In this document: one piece after another, positions 47,201 to 56,521 of the stretch
Numbering within the stretch: position 1 is the stretch's first letter
Layout of the letters: each line of letters begins with the position of its first letter
Source: CAYURR01 sp964446745
Lineage (GTDB): Bacteria > Bacillota > Clostridia > Lachnospirales > WQUN01
Length of the DNA: 64,000 nucleotides
NCBI GenBank assembly: GCA_964446745.1
Contig: CAYURR010000001.1
Span: 1 to 64,000 of the forward strand
Reading direction: 5' to 3'
The notes under the pieces: model-generated
Database searches by the model: none
What the model saw: only the letters and a program-made list of their open reading frames with translations
Told to the model about the DNA's origin: nothing
Made by a program: the position numbers and the translations under genes

Positions 47201-47293
47201 AAGCTACTAAAAAAGTATAAATACCCACCCGAGGGCTTAGAAGATGCAATCTCCACTGTGATTGGACAGTGCGAGATGTGGACTGATAATTGA
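44282..47293 (+). CDS. hsdR: Type I restriction endonuclease subunit
   Basis: A 1003-residue translocating nuclease. The N-terminal PD-(D/E)xK domain has RPDILIFINGLPVVVFELK (about 137-155). The motor has Walker A HTQGSGKS near 285, the DEAH box MADEAHRS near 385, GFTGTPI, and helicase motif VI MQAIARVNRVYKD near 645. A helical C-terminal domain follows. ATG 44282 is chosen by GGGGG 8 bp upstream. All motifs look intact, so the system should restrict DNA. Confidence 0.96.
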   Translation: MPFTESNYENAIIEVFRDTLEYGYAYGPDMSRDYSNPLHMVELLSALRRVNPKLPDAVLNEAVYKLRNFEGGTVLQKNVQFMDYLQNGVSVNYFDAEKQRSALVYLADYINIDRNTFTIANQWTITENSEKRPDILIFINGLPVVVFELKSPSRDETDASDAFLQLRNYMHEIPSLFIYNAFLVMSDLAVSKAGTITAGEDRFMEWKTKDGSYENTQYAQFDTFIEGIFDKSRLLDIIKNFICFSGNEKILSAYHQYFAVRKAVASTANATATDGKGGVFWHTQGSGKSLSMVFYVHLLQETLNSPTVVVLTDRNDLDDQLFGQFAKCSDFLRQVPQQAESRSHLKELLAGRQANGIIFTTAQKFEESSEILSDRRNVIVMADEAHRSQFIDERVDSKTGRIKKSFGLIIRESLPSATYIGFTGTPISIKDRSTIEVFGNYIDIYDMTQAVEDGATRPVYYESRVIHLKLDEDILRLIDAEYDIMAQNAENYIIEKSKKELGKMESILGAEQTITALCEDIIKHYEENRQHQLTGKAMIVGYSRAIAIAIYRKLLELRPAWKDMVGVVMTESNKDPEKWRGITGNKRHRDEMAKRFKDNDDLLKIAIVVDMWLTGFDVPSLSTMYVYKPMAGHNLMQAIARVNRVYKDKEGGLVVDYVGIASALKQAMTDYTNRDKSNYGDTDIAKTALPKFIEKLEVCQDLFHGFDYSGFMCDTATDFSRAKAISGGVNFLSSIDKEMQKELFIKEAMLLRQALSLCRSLLTAKQRYEAAYFEAVRTLITRITGEGKSLSLKEINAHINELLKASIKSEGIINLFADIDTGFSLFDPKFLDEIAKMKEKNLAIEILKKLLSEQVTLYRRTNIVKSEKFSEMLSRAMKAYLNGMLSNEEVIAELMKMAKDMATASHEAEARGLSEEELAFYDALTRPEAVKDFYQSDELVSMTRELADMLRRNRTIDWQKKESARAGMRRMVKKLLKKYKYPPEGLEDAISTVIGQCEMWTDN

Positions 47294-47305
47294 GAGGGGC
47301 ATACA

Positions 47306-49369
47306 ATGAACGCTTTTAAAAGCAATATATATAAATACTTAGGCGGGACATGCCAATACATTATTCCACTATACCAACGACCGTATAGTTGGGAGCACGA
47401 GCAATGCAGCCGATTATGGAATGATATCGTGAACCTGCAAAAAACAAAGCGGGAAGGTCATTTCGTAGGATCGATTGTAAGAATAGATGAAGAAGGACCC
47501 GCCGGAACAACGCTTGCAATGATTATCGACGGCCAACAACGGTTGACCACCTTAACCCTCTTGCTTGTCGCTTTGCGGGATTATGCGGCTTCACATTCCG
47601 ACTGTAGTGTCAATCCGGATAAAATCACCAATACATTGCTTCTCAATCAATATGAGACGGGTAATGCCAAATATAAGCTACTCCTTACGCAATCCGATAG
47701 GGATGCACTAATAAAAAAAATTGACTGTGCGCCTATCGCGGATACATTGAGATCTCGTGTGCTTGACAATTATAGTTTTTTTGCCAGCCAAATAGCTAAA
47801 AACGAGATCACGCCGCCACATTTATATGATGCCATAGGAAAACTGCAAATTGTAGATATTGTACTTGATCGACAATATGACGATCCTCAAGCAATTTTTG
47901 AGAGTTTGAACTCTACCGGCATGGATTTAAAAGACTCAGACCTTATTCGTAATCATCTTCTCATGGGAATTAATACAACCACGCAGTTCGATGTGTATAA
48001 CAACATTTGGCGGCCTACAGAGTTGCTGTTTTATTACGATCGCCAAAGTGAACTTCTGGATAATTTCTTCCGAGATTATCTCACAATGAAAATAGGCAGA
48101 ATACCGAGGAAAAACGAAGTATACAAAGAATTTAGAAACTACCATGCAAATTGCGGTATGTCTATACTTGAGCTTTGCCAAGACATCTATGACTTTGCTA
48201 AACATTACTCAAATATGCATTTCGCAAAGAGTCACGATGCAGTATTGAAGTCACTCTACGAGGATATGAAGGCAATAAGAATGGAAGTGGCGTATCCGTT
48301 TCTGCTGAAGGTACATGATGACTTCGACAAGGGATTGATTACGCTTGACGAATTACGCACAATCGTCCGGCTTTGTGTGAGCTATGTTTTACGTCGTGCT
48401 GTTTGCGATATCCCCACAAACTCTTTAAACAAGACATTTGCTACCATGAAGAATGACATTCGCACAGATGATTACTTGAATTCGGTGAAGGCATTCTTTA
48501 TCCTGCTTGATTCCTACAAGGAATTTCCGAATGACCAACGTTTTATTACTGCATTTCAGTCCCGTGACATTTACAACATGAACCGTTGCCGATACATATT
48601 GGGTAAGCTTGAAAACTGGGATAATAAATCCGTGGTGTCGTTAGAAAATCTGACAATAGAACACATTATTCCGCAGAATAGCCACTTGTCCGAGGATTGG
48701 AAAAATCTGTTGGGTGAAAACTTCAGCGAGATACAGAAAAAGTATTTGCACACCATTGGTAACTTGACTCTGACAGCATATAATACTGAAATGAGTGACT
48801 CTGCGTTCAGTGAAAAACTTGATATGCCAGGTGGATTTAAGGAAAGTGCGTTAAAGCTAAACAAGTATGTGGTAACGCAAACCTCATGGGGAGAGGTGCA
48901 GGTTAATGAGCGTGCTTTACAACTTGGTGAGATAGCGAAAAAGGCGTGGCCATATCCCACACTTTTAGAGAGCGAACTTGCTTCGTACAGAAAAAAAGAA
49001 AGTGGAAATCAAAATTATTCGTTGGACAGCTACGAAAATATTAATGCTTACAATAAGATGCTATTGGAAAAGCTGAATACTCGCATACAGAACCTCGGCA
49101 CGTTTGTCAAACGAGAATTTAAGAAACCGTACATTGCCTATATGCTTGAAACCAATTTCGTTGACGTTATTGTTCAGAAGAACCGCTTACGGCTATCTGT
49201 GAACATGAAATTTTCTGATGTTATCGACCCTAAAGGGATATGTAAAGATATAACAGGGCTTGGAAAATGGGGCAATGGTGATGTAGAGATATTTTTAGAT
49301 AGCTTGGATGGACTTGATGATGTTATGTATATCATCGAACAAGCATACCGCTTACAGGAGTTTGAATAA
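47306..49369 (+). CDS. GmrSD-like DUF262/DUF1524 protein with C-terminal DUF5655
   Basis: A 687-residue protein. The DUF262 domain (about 1-240) has YIIPLYQRPYSWE and IIDGQQRLTTL, a ParB-like NTP-binding motif. The DUF1524 region (about 430-520) has LTIEHIIPQNSH with the HNH histidines and the later HTIGNLTLTAYN. The last about 110 residues match the DUF5655 pattern (KPYIAYMLETNFVDVIVQK, LGKWGNGDVEIFL). GmrSD enzymes cut DNA carrying modified, for example glucosylated, cytosines and so complement type I systems against modified phages. It follows hsdR by 12 bp (AGAGGGG site) and is probably in that operon. Confidence 0.9.
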   Translation: MNAFKSNIYKYLGGTCQYIIPLYQRPYSWEHEQCSRLWNDIVNLQKTKREGHFVGSIVRIDEEGPAGTTLAMIIDGQQRLTTLTLLLVALRDYAASHSDCSVNPDKITNTLLLNQYETGNAKYKLLLTQSDRDALIKKIDCAPIADTLRSRVLDNYSFFASQIAKNEITPPHLYDAIGKLQIVDIVLDRQYDDPQAIFESLNSTGMDLKDSDLIRNHLLMGINTTTQFDVYNNIWRPTELLFYYDRQSELLDNFFRDYLTMKIGRIPRKNEVYKEFRNYHANCGMSILELCQDIYDFAKHYSNMHFAKSHDAVLKSLYEDMKAIRMEVAYPFLLKVHDDFDKGLITLDELRTIVRLCVSYVLRRAVCDIPTNSLNKTFATMKNDIRTDDYLNSVKAFFILLDSYKEFPNDQRFITAFQSRDIYNMNRCRYILGKLENWDNKSVVSLENLTIEHIIPQNSHLSEDWKNLLGENFSEIQKKYLHTIGNLTLTAYNTEMSDSAFSEKLDMPGGFKESALKLNKYVVTQTSWGEVQVNERALQLGEIAKKAWPYPTLLESELASYRKKESGNQNYSLDSYENINAYNKMLLEKLNTRIQNLGTFVKREFKKPYIAYMLETNFVDVIVQKNRLRLSVNMKFSDVIDPKGICKDITGLGKWGNGDVEIFLDSLDGLDDVMYIIEQAYRLQEFE

Positions 49370-49418
49370 TCTTCTTCCCCCGTATACAATCAAAACCCTA
49401 CTATATCGGAGGCAAACA

Positions 49419-50141
49419 ATGGATTATAAAAATAAAGTTGCCGTCATAACCGGCGGCTCAAACGGCATAGGTAAATGTATAGTTGAGGCATTTCGGCTTT
49501 CAGGTGCTTTTGTTGCTGTTATCGACAAGAGCGATAACGCTCCCGATTGCGATTTATTTTATTACGGCGATATAGCCGAAGAAGCAATTCTCAAGGATTT
49601 TTCATACAAAGTCATTGAAAAATATGGAAATATCGACTACCTCATCAACAATGCTTGCCTAAGTCGAGGTGGTATATTCGACTGTGATTACGAGGATTTT
49701 CTATATGTACAAAAGGTTGGAGTCGTTGCACCGTTTATGTTGACAAAGCTATTCTTGACGCATTTCAACACAGGCGCGGCAATAGTAAATATATCCTCCA
49801 CACGAGCATTTCAATCACAGTCAAATTCGGAAAGCTATACTGCAGCAAAGGGCGGGATCACTGCACTAACCCATGCATTGGCAGTAAGTCTCGGGGGCAA
49901 GGTACGAGTGAATGCCATATCCCCGGGTTGGATCGACACTACCGACAGTATGTTTGAAGGAGCGGATAATTCTCAACATCCGGCCGGACGTGTGGGTAAA
50001 CCCGCGGATATTGCACGAATGGTGATGTTTTTGTGTAGCGAGCAATCCGGCTTTATCACAGGAGAGAACATAACCATTGATGGCGGCATGAGCAAACTCA
50101 TGGTCTATCATGGCGATCACGGTTGGGAGTATACGCAATGA
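49419..50141 (+). CDS. Short-chain dehydrogenase/reductase
   Basis: A 240-residue classical SDR. The cofactor motif TGGSNGIG is near residue 11, NNA is near 86, and the catalytic Ser/Tyr/Lys set lies in ISSTRAFQSQSNSESYTAAKGG. The C-terminal ENITIDGGM is typical. CGGAGG precedes ATG 49419; upstream in-frame codons overlap the GmrSD-like gene and are not used. The substrate is not predictable. The stop overlaps the sfsA start (ATGA). Confidence 0.9.
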   Translation: MDYKNKVAVITGGSNGIGKCIVEAFRLSGAFVAVIDKSDNAPDCDLFYYGDIAEEAILKDFSYKVIEKYGNIDYLINNACLSRGGIFDCDYEDFLYVQKVGVVAPFMLTKLFLTHFNTGAAIVNISSTRAFQSQSNSESYTAAKGGITALTHALAVSLGGKVRVNAISPGWIDTTDSMFEGADNSQHPAGRVGKPADIARMVMFLCSEQSGFITGENITIDGGMSKLMVYHGDHGWEYTQ

Positions 50142-50818
50142 CCTATGATAATATCCGACAAGCAACATTTCTTTCTCGTCCCAACCGATTTATTGCTCAC
50201 ATTGAGATTGATGGCACAACTGCAATAGCCCATGTAAAAAATACAGGGCGGTGCAAGGAACTACTTGAACCGAACGCCACGGTATTCGTTCAGGAATTTG
50301 ACACAACCCACCGCAAAACCAAGTATGATCTTATCTCGGTTTATAAAGGCGATCGGCTTATAAACATGGATAGTCAAGTACCCAATAAGGTTTTCGCAGA
50401 ATGGGTACAACAAAGTAGATTTTTCAAAGAGATGACTCTACTAAAATCGGAAACCACATATCAAAACTCGCGATTTGACTTTTATATAGAGGCAAACAAC
50501 AAGAAGATATTTGTTGAAGTCAAAGGCGTTACATTAGAGGAAAACGGCGTTGCCATGTTTCCGGATGCTCCTACAGAGCGCGGGATTAAGCATATAAACG
50601 AACTGTGTAATGCTGTTCAAAGCGGATATGAAGCATATGTTGTGTTTATTATTCAGATGAGCGGCGTTAAGTATTTAACGCCAAACAATAGGACCCACAA
50701 GGCTTTTGGCGATGCATTGCTACACGCAAAAAAGCAATCCGTAAGCATTTTAGCTTTGGATTGCGCAGTGACTAAGGATAGTATAAAAGCCAAAGACTTT
50801 GTGGAGGTAATTTTATAG
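50138..50818 (+). CDS. sfsA: SfsA family DNA/RNA nuclease-like protein
   Basis: A 226-residue SfsA protein, named from Escherichia coli sugar-fermentation stimulation. It has an N-terminal OB-fold-like part (HVKNTGRCKELLEPNA) and a PD-(D/E)xK core (SRFDFYIEANNKKIFVEVKGVTLEE, Asp and ExK), consistent with nuclease fold membership. The start ATG 50138 overlaps the SDR stop by 4 bp with GGGAG upstream; a longer TTG start at 50123 is less likely. The role in this organism is unknown. Confidence 0.92.
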   Translation: MTYDNIRQATFLSRPNRFIAHIEIDGTTAIAHVKNTGRCKELLEPNATVFVQEFDTTHRKTKYDLISVYKGDRLINMDSQVPNKVFAEWVQQSRFFKEMTLLKSETTYQNSRFDFYIEANNKKIFVEVKGVTLEENGVAMFPDAPTERGIKHINELCNAVQSGYEAYVVFIIQMSGVKYLTPNNRTHKAFGDALLHAKKQSVSILALDCAVTKDSIKAKDFVEVIL

Positions 50819-50883
50819 TGAACGGATAAAGCAGAGATAGAGGGATCCTATCACAATCATCGGTCGAAAGGGAGGATATTAAA

Positions 50884-51609
50884 ATGACAGATTTGTACGA
50901 ATTCATTTTCAAGCGTAAGTCTACTCGTAAATACGATATGACACCGCTTGATGCAGCAACACTCAATAAAATCAGGTCGTTTGCTAACGATGTTAGGCGG
51001 TTATATCCTAAGATCAAAACCGCCTTTGAAATAACCGGCGATGTGAAAAATATCCTGCCTGTAAGGGCACCGCATTATTTTATCATTTCAAGCGAAAAGA
51101 ACGATGGTTACCTTGAAAACGTGGGCTTTATGTTCCAGCAAGTGGATCTGTTTTTATCTAGCATGGGGCTTGGCTCATGTTGGCTTGGAATGGCGCGACC
51201 AACATCCGAAACAAAATCCGAGCCTAAAACAGAACTGCTCTTTGTGATAATCCTCGCGTTTGGGAAAACGGTTGATAGTCCACACCGTGAGCCGTCCGCA
51301 TTTACCCGCAAGCCGCTGACAGAGGTTTCAAGTGGTGCGGATAACCGTCTTGAAGCCGCACGCCTTGCACCCTCTGCCACAAACAGTCAAAACTGGTTCT
51401 TTGCATGCGACAACGGAAAGATTGATGTTTTTCAAAAGAAACTTAATCCGGCTATGGCTCTTATGTATGACAAGATGAATAAGGTGGATATGGGTATTGC
51501 ACTTTGTCATTTATGTGTTGCAACCGAGCATAATGGACTTAAATTTGTATTTTCAAAGGAAGCCGGTAAGGATCGAAAGGGATATATTTACACAGGGACA
51601 GTAAAGTAA
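50884..51609 (+). CDS. Nitroreductase family protein (TM1586 type)
   Basis: A 241-residue protein resembling the TM1586-type nitroreductases, two half-domains that bind FMN between them. RKSTRKYD near residue 11 and APSATNSQNWFF near residue 163 are the flavin-contact segments, the latter repeating the usual ApSaxNxQpw pattern. Small-molecule reduction is expected; the substrate is unknown. GGGAGG precedes ATG 50884. It converges with the MATE gene, whose stop is 10 bp away. Confidence 0.88.
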   Translation: MTDLYEFIFKRKSTRKYDMTPLDAATLNKIRSFANDVRRLYPKIKTAFEITGDVKNILPVRAPHYFIISSEKNDGYLENVGFMFQQVDLFLSSMGLGSCWLGMARPTSETKSEPKTELLFVIILAFGKTVDSPHREPSAFTRKPLTEVSSGADNRLEAARLAPSATNSQNWFFACDNGKIDVFQKKLNPAMALMYDKMNKVDMGIALCHLCVATEHNGLKFVFSKEAGKDRKGYIYTGTVK

Positions 51610-51619
51610 AATGAGTTCC

Positions 51620-52993
51620 CTATACATCCTGTGGCTTTTTGCATTTACTCAACGCCGCCGTGAACCGCTTTGAAAACAAAATCACCGTGAACGACACGGC
51701 AATAAGATCCGCGACCGGCTCGGCCATATAAACCGCGTCGGTTTTATTTTGCAAAAACATCGGTAGGATAAATATCAGCGGGATCAGCAAAACCACCTTA
51801 CGTACGATCGCCACTACTACGGATTCCTTTGCGCTGCCGATGGCCACGAAGGTCATCTGACATGCTATCTGCGCACCGAATATCAAAGACACGGCCATGT
51901 ATATACGCAGAGCGGACTTTGAATACTCTATGAGTGCGGCATCCGGTGTAAAGATACCCGCGAACATTTGCGGTGCGACCATCACCAAAAGCCAGAGTGC
52001 CGTCGAGTACACGAGGCACGAGATTAGCAAGGTCTTAAACACCTTCTTCACCCGATCTGTGTTGCCCGCACCGAAATTATATCCGGTAATCGGCTGCGCA
52101 CCCTGCGAGAGTCCCTGTAGCGGCAGCATCGAAAACTGCATCACACTCGAGCAGATCGTCATAGCACCCACCGCAATATCACCGCCGTATTTCAATAGCG
52201 ACGAGTTGAAGCTCATCACGGTCGCGCTCTCGGTAGAGTGCATGATAAACGGTGCCAGACCGAGGGCCATGCTCGGTAGAATAATATCCTTACTAAGGCG
52301 CATGTTAGCAGGCTTTATCCGCAGCTGCGTCTTTTTTCCTATCAAGAAATACACGATCCATATAGCGGACAACGCCTGTGAAAGGATCGTCGCGAGTGCC
52401 GCACCCTTTACACCCATACCAAATCCGAAAATAAATATAGGATCCAAAATAATGTTGCTGACCGCCCCCAGAAGCACAGACAGCATACTCACACGCGTAT
52501 AACCCTGCGCGGTGATAAACATATTTAACCCGAGCGCGGTCTGTACAAACACGGTACCTATAGCGTATATGCTCAGATATCCAACTGCGTAATCGATCGT
52601 GTTATCACTCGCGCCGAATATCAGCAACAGTTTTCTTCCAAAGATCAGTAATATCGTAGTCAATATCGCGGAGATCATCAGCAGCGCGGTAAACGCGTTA
52701 CCCAATATCCTTTCTGCGGTCGCCTTATCGTTTTTGCCCATGAAGATGGATGCACGTGGTGCGCCCCCTGACCCGAATAGCGATGCGCACGCCGAGACGA
52801 GTAATGTCACCGGTAGGCACACGCCCACACCTGTCAGAGCCAAAGCACCCACATCCGGTATGCGCCCTATGTATATGCGATCCACTAAGTTGTAGAGCAT
52901 ATTTATAAGCTGTGCCGTCAATGTCGGCACAGCTAACTTAAATAGTAATTTCCCTATCGGTTCTGTTGCCAAAAAATTATTGTCTTTTTCCAT
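51620..52993 (-). CDS. MATE family multidrug efflux transporter
   Basis: A 457-residue membrane protein with 12 predicted helices in two repeated halves. The family pattern NMLYNLVDRIYIGRIPDVGALALTG-like start and QGAQPITGYNFGAGN in the second half are present (here given as segments of the family motif). These transporters export cationic drugs or metabolites in exchange for Na+ or H+. It lies 29 bp downstream of uxuB on the same strand and may be transcribed with the hexuronate genes. Confidence 0.93.
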   Translation of the reverse strand: MEKDNNFLATEPIGKLLFKLAVPTLTAQLINMLYNLVDRIYIGRIPDVGALALTGVGVCLPVTLLVSACASLFGSGGAPRASIFMGKNDKATAERILGNAFTALLMISAILTTILLIFGRKLLLIFGASDNTIDYAVGYLSIYAIGTVFVQTALGLNMFITAQGYTRVSMLSVLLGAVSNIILDPIFIFGFGMGVKGAALATILSQALSAIWIVYFLIGKKTQLRIKPANMRLSKDIILPSMALGLAPFIMHSTESATVMSFNSSLLKYGGDIAVGAMTICSSVMQFSMLPLQGLSQGAQPITGYNFGAGNTDRVKKVFKTLLISCLVYSTALWLLVMVAPQMFAGIFTPDAALIEYSKSALRIYMAVSLIFGAQIACQMTFVAIGSAKESVVVAIVRKVVLLIPLIFILPMFLQNKTDAVYMAEPVADLIAVSFTVILFSKRFTAALSKCKKPQDV

Positions 52994-53022
52994 CTATTAT
53001 GCCTTTCGCGTTTATGTCTCGA

Positions 53023-53892
53023 TTATACCCCACTATATGCGCTAAATCCTCCGTCCACAGGCAGTACGACACCTGTAATAAATGACGCCGCGTTGTTATT
53101 GAGTAAAAACAGCAATGCTCCGTCCAATTCCGACGCCTCACCAAAGCGCCCCATCGGCGTAGCCGCCAGTATCTTTCCGGTACGTGCGGTCGGGCTGCCG
53201 TCCTCGTTAAACAGCAGCTTGTGGTTCTGTGCCGTCGCAAAGAAACCCGGAGCGATCGCGTTAACGCGGATGCCTACCTTACTGAAATGCACCGCGAGCC
53301 ATTGCGTAAAGTTGCTCACAGCCGCCTTTGCGCCTGAATACGCGGGTATCTTCGTGAGCGGGCAGAATGCATTCATAGAGCTGATGTTGATGATATTGCC
53401 GCAGTTATTACCGTTTCCATTCCGCTCAACCATCTGCGCCGCAAACGCCTGCGTAGGGATCAGCGTACCCAAAAAGTTCAGGTTAAACACAAAGCTCACG
53501 CCGTCTGCGTCGAGATCAAAGAAACTCTTTGTATCTGCGTCGATGTCCCCGGGCTCGAAGTATTCCTTGTCCGTCGTGGCTTTCGGATTGTTGCCGCCAG
53601 CACCGTTTATCAGGATGTCGCATAGCCCCAGATCATTCTTGACCGCCTCTGCGACGGCTCTGCAGCTCCCTTTATCAAGTACATTACATTTGTATGCGCG
53701 GGCGGTGCCTCCCTCTACAGTAATCTCATCGGCAAAGCGTTGTGCGGCCTCCTCATTCAGATCCAAAAGCGCGACGCTTGCACCGGCACGTGCGAGGATC
53801 TTTGCGAACGACGAGCACAGCACGCCTCCCGCTCCGGTCACGACTGCGACCTTGCCGGTCAGGTCCGTATTTAATACATTTGTGTTTGTCAT
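53023..53892 (-). CDS. uxuB: D-mannonate (fructuronate) oxidoreductase, SDR type
   Basis: A 289-residue SDR of the YjmF/UxuB kind. [12 protein letters not shown] is the cofactor loop, INGAGGNNP the NNAG equivalent, and [22 protein letters not shown] contains the catalytic Ser, Tyr and Lys. It reduces D-fructuronate to D-mannonate. The start ATG 53892 overlaps the stop of uxuA by 4 bp, so it is coupled to the next enzyme of the pathway. Confidence 0.92.
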   Translation of the reverse strand: MTNTNVLNTDLTGKVAVVTGAGGVLCSSFAKILARAGASVALLDLNEEAAQRFADEITVEGGTARAYKCNVLDKGSCRAVAEAVKNDLGLCDILINGAGGNNPKATTDKEYFEPGDIDADTKSFFDLDADGVSFVFNLNFLGTLIPTQAFAAQMVERNGNGNNCGNIINISSMNAFCPLTKIPAYSGAKAAVSNFTQWLAVHFSKVGIRVNAIAPGFFATAQNHKLLFNEDGSPTARTGKILAATPMGRFGEASELDGALLFLLNNNAASFITGVVLPVDGGFSAYSGV

Positions 53893-54941
53893 TGCGTCCT
53901 CCTGCTCTTTTCACATGCCTCGAACAGCCCGTTCAGATATGTCGCGCCGAGTGCCCTGTCATAGAGACCGTAACCGGGTTTACCTGTTTCGCCCCAGATC
54001 ATACGCCCGTGATCCGGCCTCACATATCCGTCAAAGCCCGCCTCCACTAGCGCGTCCACAATCTTAAACATATCTAGACTGCCGCACGAGGACAAATGTG
54101 CGCTCTCTTCAAAGCTGTCGTCATCCATGTTCAATACATTTCTGATGTGTGCGAAGCCGATACGCTTCATGCCCGCGTATTTCTTGATCATCGCAACCAC
54201 GTCGTTGCTTTTTGCGCAGCCATAGCTGCCCGTGCAAAAGGTCAGTGAATTGGCCGGGCTGTCCACGAGCTTTAAGAAACGGTCGATATTGGCCTCGCAT
54301 GTGATGATGCGCGGCAGACCAAATATCGGATACGGCGGATCGTCCGGATGTATGGCCATCACCACGCCGCATTCCTCGGCTACCGGTATGATCTGCTTCA
54401 GAAAATACTCCAGATTTGCCCATAGGCCGTCCTCGCCGACCTCTGCATATTCGGCAAAGAGGCGCTTCATTTCGTCCTTTTCATAGCTGCTGTCCCAACC
54501 CGGCAGTGACAGACCGTCATTGAGCGGATCGAGCCCCTTCATCTGATCCCAGTACATGACCAGGCTCGTGGAGCCGTCCGCCGCCAATTTGTCCAGCTGC
54601 GTGCGCGTCCAGTCAAATACGGGCATGAAGTTGTAGCATATGCATTTCACGCCGTACCTGGCCACTCGACGAATGTTTTCCTTGTACGTGTCTATATATG
54701 CGTCGCGTGTTTGTTTGCCGAGCTTGATGTCCTCGTGTACCGGTATGGACTCCACCACGTCGAACACGAGTGCATGCTCCTCACATTGGCGCTTCAAATC
54801 CGCGATGCTCTCCTCGGGCCAAACACGGCCCGGCTTCACATCATATACAGCGCTCACGATGCTGCGCATACCGGGTATCTGCCTAATGTATTGTAGGCTC
54901 ACGGGATCGCTGTCACCGTACCACCTAAATGAAAGCTTCAT
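53889..54941 (-). CDS. uxuA: D-mannonate dehydratase
   Basis: A 350-residue TIM-barrel enzyme that dehydrates D-mannonate to 2-keto-3-deoxygluconate. [24 protein letters not shown] at the N-terminus (family start), [18 protein letters not shown] and [13 protein letters not shown] carry the metal and active-site residues (segments quoted in parts). It lies between uxaC (21 bp upstream) and uxuB. Its product would be taken on by KDG kinase and aldolase genes not in this window. Confidence 0.95.
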   Translation of the reverse strand: MKLSFRWYGDSDPVSLQYIRQIPGMRSIVSAVYDVKPGRVWPEESIADLKRQCEEHALVFDVVESIPVHEDIKLGKQTRDAYIDTYKENIRRVARYGVKCICYNFMPVFDWTRTQLDKLAADGSTSLVMYWDQMKGLDPLNDGLSLPGWDSSYEKDEMKRLFAEYAEVGEDGLWANLEYFLKQIIPVAEECGVVMAIHPDDPPYPIFGLPRIITCEANIDRFLKLVDSPANSLTFCTGSYGCAKSNDVVAMIKKYAGMKRIGFAHIRNVLNMDDDSFEESAHLSSCGSLDMFKIVDALVEAGFDGYVRPDHGRMIWGETGKPGYGLYDRALGATYLNGLFEACEKSRRTQ

Positions 54942-54962
54942 ATGTTTACCGTCCCTTTCAGG

Positions 54963-56366
54963 CTACTCTAAGCCAAAGTAATCCCTTGCGTTGTTGTAGC
55001 AGATATCTTGTATCAGTTTACCCGCGCGTTCGATGTCTGACGGTAGCTCGCCGTTTTCGATCCAGCCGCCCACGAGCTCGCAGAGTATACGGCGAAAGTA
55101 TTCATGCCGCGCGTAACTCAGAAAACTACGGCTGTCCGTGAGCATACCGATGAAGTTGCCCAAGATGCTCAAATTGGCCAGGCTAGTCATTTGCTCGCGC
55201 ATGCCCGTCATCGTATCGTTGAACCACCATGCGCTGCCGTGCTGTATCTTGCCCCTAACCCCCGTACCCTGGAACGCGCCGATGATAGCATCGATAGCCG
55301 CGTTATCAGCCGGGTTCAGGCTATAGATGACCGTGCGCGGTAGTGCATCCATTATGTACAGCCTATCCAATATGCATGCCAGGTCGCTCGTGCAGTTCAC
55401 GGTGTTTATCGCGTCGAAGCCCGTGTCCGGTCCCAACTTGTTAAACATAATGCTGTTTGGGTTACGCAGACAGTTGTAGTGCAGCTGCATGACCCAGCCA
55501 AGCCTTGAATATTCCCCGGCTGCGAATAACATCAGCGCAGTCTTAAACGCCTCTATCTCCTCTACGGCCAGCTCCGCACCACCAAGTGCCTTTTGATATA
55601 TAGCCTCTACGGCCTCGGGCTCTGCGAGCTTGCAGCAGACATAGTCCATGCCATGATCGGAGGCCTTACAGCCGAGCGACGCGAAATGCTCCATGCGGAT
55701 TTTAAGCGCCTCCTTGAGCGCCTCGGCGCTGTCGAGTGTAATGCCTGTTACGTCGGCGAGCTTTTGTATGCTCTCGCGCCAGATGGGCTTTTCGATGTTG
55801 ATGACCTTGTCCGGGCGAAACGATGGCGCTACGGTCAGACCGTCTATGCCCTCGGCCTTGATCTTCTCGTGCCATTCCAGGCTGTCCGTCGGATCGTCTG
55901 TGGTGCCGATGAAGCGTACGTTGCTCTGTTTGATCAACCCCCGAACCGATAGCTTACCCTCGCGCAGCTTTGTCGAGCAGTGCTCATACACCGCTTCTGC
56001 TGTGTCTGCATTTAATGCACCTGTGTAGCCGAAATAGTTCTTGAGTTCCAGATGACACCAGTGATACATCGGGTTGCCGATCGAACGTTCCAGAGCGCAA
56101 GCAAACTTTATAAACTTCTCCTTATCCGGTGCGTTACCGGTTATATAGTGTTCGTCCACGCCGTTTGAACGCATGATACGCCACTTGTAATGGTCACCCT
56201 CGAGCCACATCTGCGTGATGTTTTCAAAGCTCCTGTCCTCGAATATCTCGCGCGGGTTTATATGGCAGTGGTAGTCAATAATGGGCATGGATGCGGCATA
56301 GTCGTGATAGAGTCTATACGCCGTATCCGTCTTTAGCAGAAAATCCTTACCAATAAACGCTCTCAT
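54963..56366 (-). CDS. uxaC: Glucuronate/galacturonate isomerase
   Basis: A 467-residue metal-dependent isomerase that converts D-glucuronate to D-fructuronate. IDYHCHINPREI near residue 30 has the zinc-type His pair, and GTTDDPTDSL and the C-terminal SFLSYARHEYFRRILC are conserved. Its start ATG 56366 overlaps the stop of a 22-codon upstream ORF (ATGA), with GAGG shortly before. It is first in the order uxaC, uxuA, uxuB. Confidence 0.95.
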   Translation of the reverse strand: MRAFIGKDFLLKTDTAYRLYHDYAASMPIIDYHCHINPREIFEDRSFENITQMWLEGDHYKWRIMRSNGVDEHYITGNAPDKEKFIKFACALERSIGNPMYHWCHLELKNYFGYTGALNADTAEAVYEHCSTKLREGKLSVRGLIKQSNVRFIGTTDDPTDSLEWHEKIKAEGIDGLTVAPSFRPDKVINIEKPIWRESIQKLADVTGITLDSAEALKEALKIRMEHFASLGCKASDHGMDYVCCKLAEPEAVEAIYQKALGGAELAVEEIEAFKTALMLFAAGEYSRLGWVMQLHYNCLRNPNSIMFNKLGPDTGFDAINTVNCTSDLACILDRLYIMDALPRTVIYSLNPADNAAIDAIIGAFQGTGVRGKIQHGSAWWFNDTMTGMREQMTSLANLSILGNFIGMLTDSRSFLSYARHEYFRRILCELVGGWIENGELPSDIERAGKLIQDICYNNARDYFGLE

Positions 56367-56431
56367 ACAAACCAGCCTCGCATCATCGGCTGAACGCCGA
56401 GTAGGCCCTTGATTATCCTTACGCCACTCAT
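56363..56431 (-). CDS. 22-residue upstream ORF coupled to uxaC
   Basis: ATG 56431 is preceded by a strong ribosome site (AGGAGG, 7 bp before). The ORF reads MSGVRIIKGLLGVQPMMRG and ends two residues later, with its TGA overlapping the uxaC ATG. The strong site and exact overlap suggest that ribosomes are loaded here and re-initiate at uxaC. Conservation is unknown. The rest of the 56432-56521 gap holds only a possible small inverted repeat ACGA-ACG-TCGT at 56475. Confidence 0.5.
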   Translation of the reverse strand: MSGVRIIKGLLGVQPMMRGWFV

Positions 56432-56521
56432 AATTGTACCTCCTATTATCGTATCGGTAATTGCCCTATGCACAACGAACGTCGTATAACATACATATCC
56501 ATTTATTGAGTATCATGATTT

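Noticed and set aside
56475..56485. ACGA-ACG-TCGT as a UxuR-type operator
   Set aside because: Only four base pairs per arm and no match to a known operator; too weak to list as a feature.
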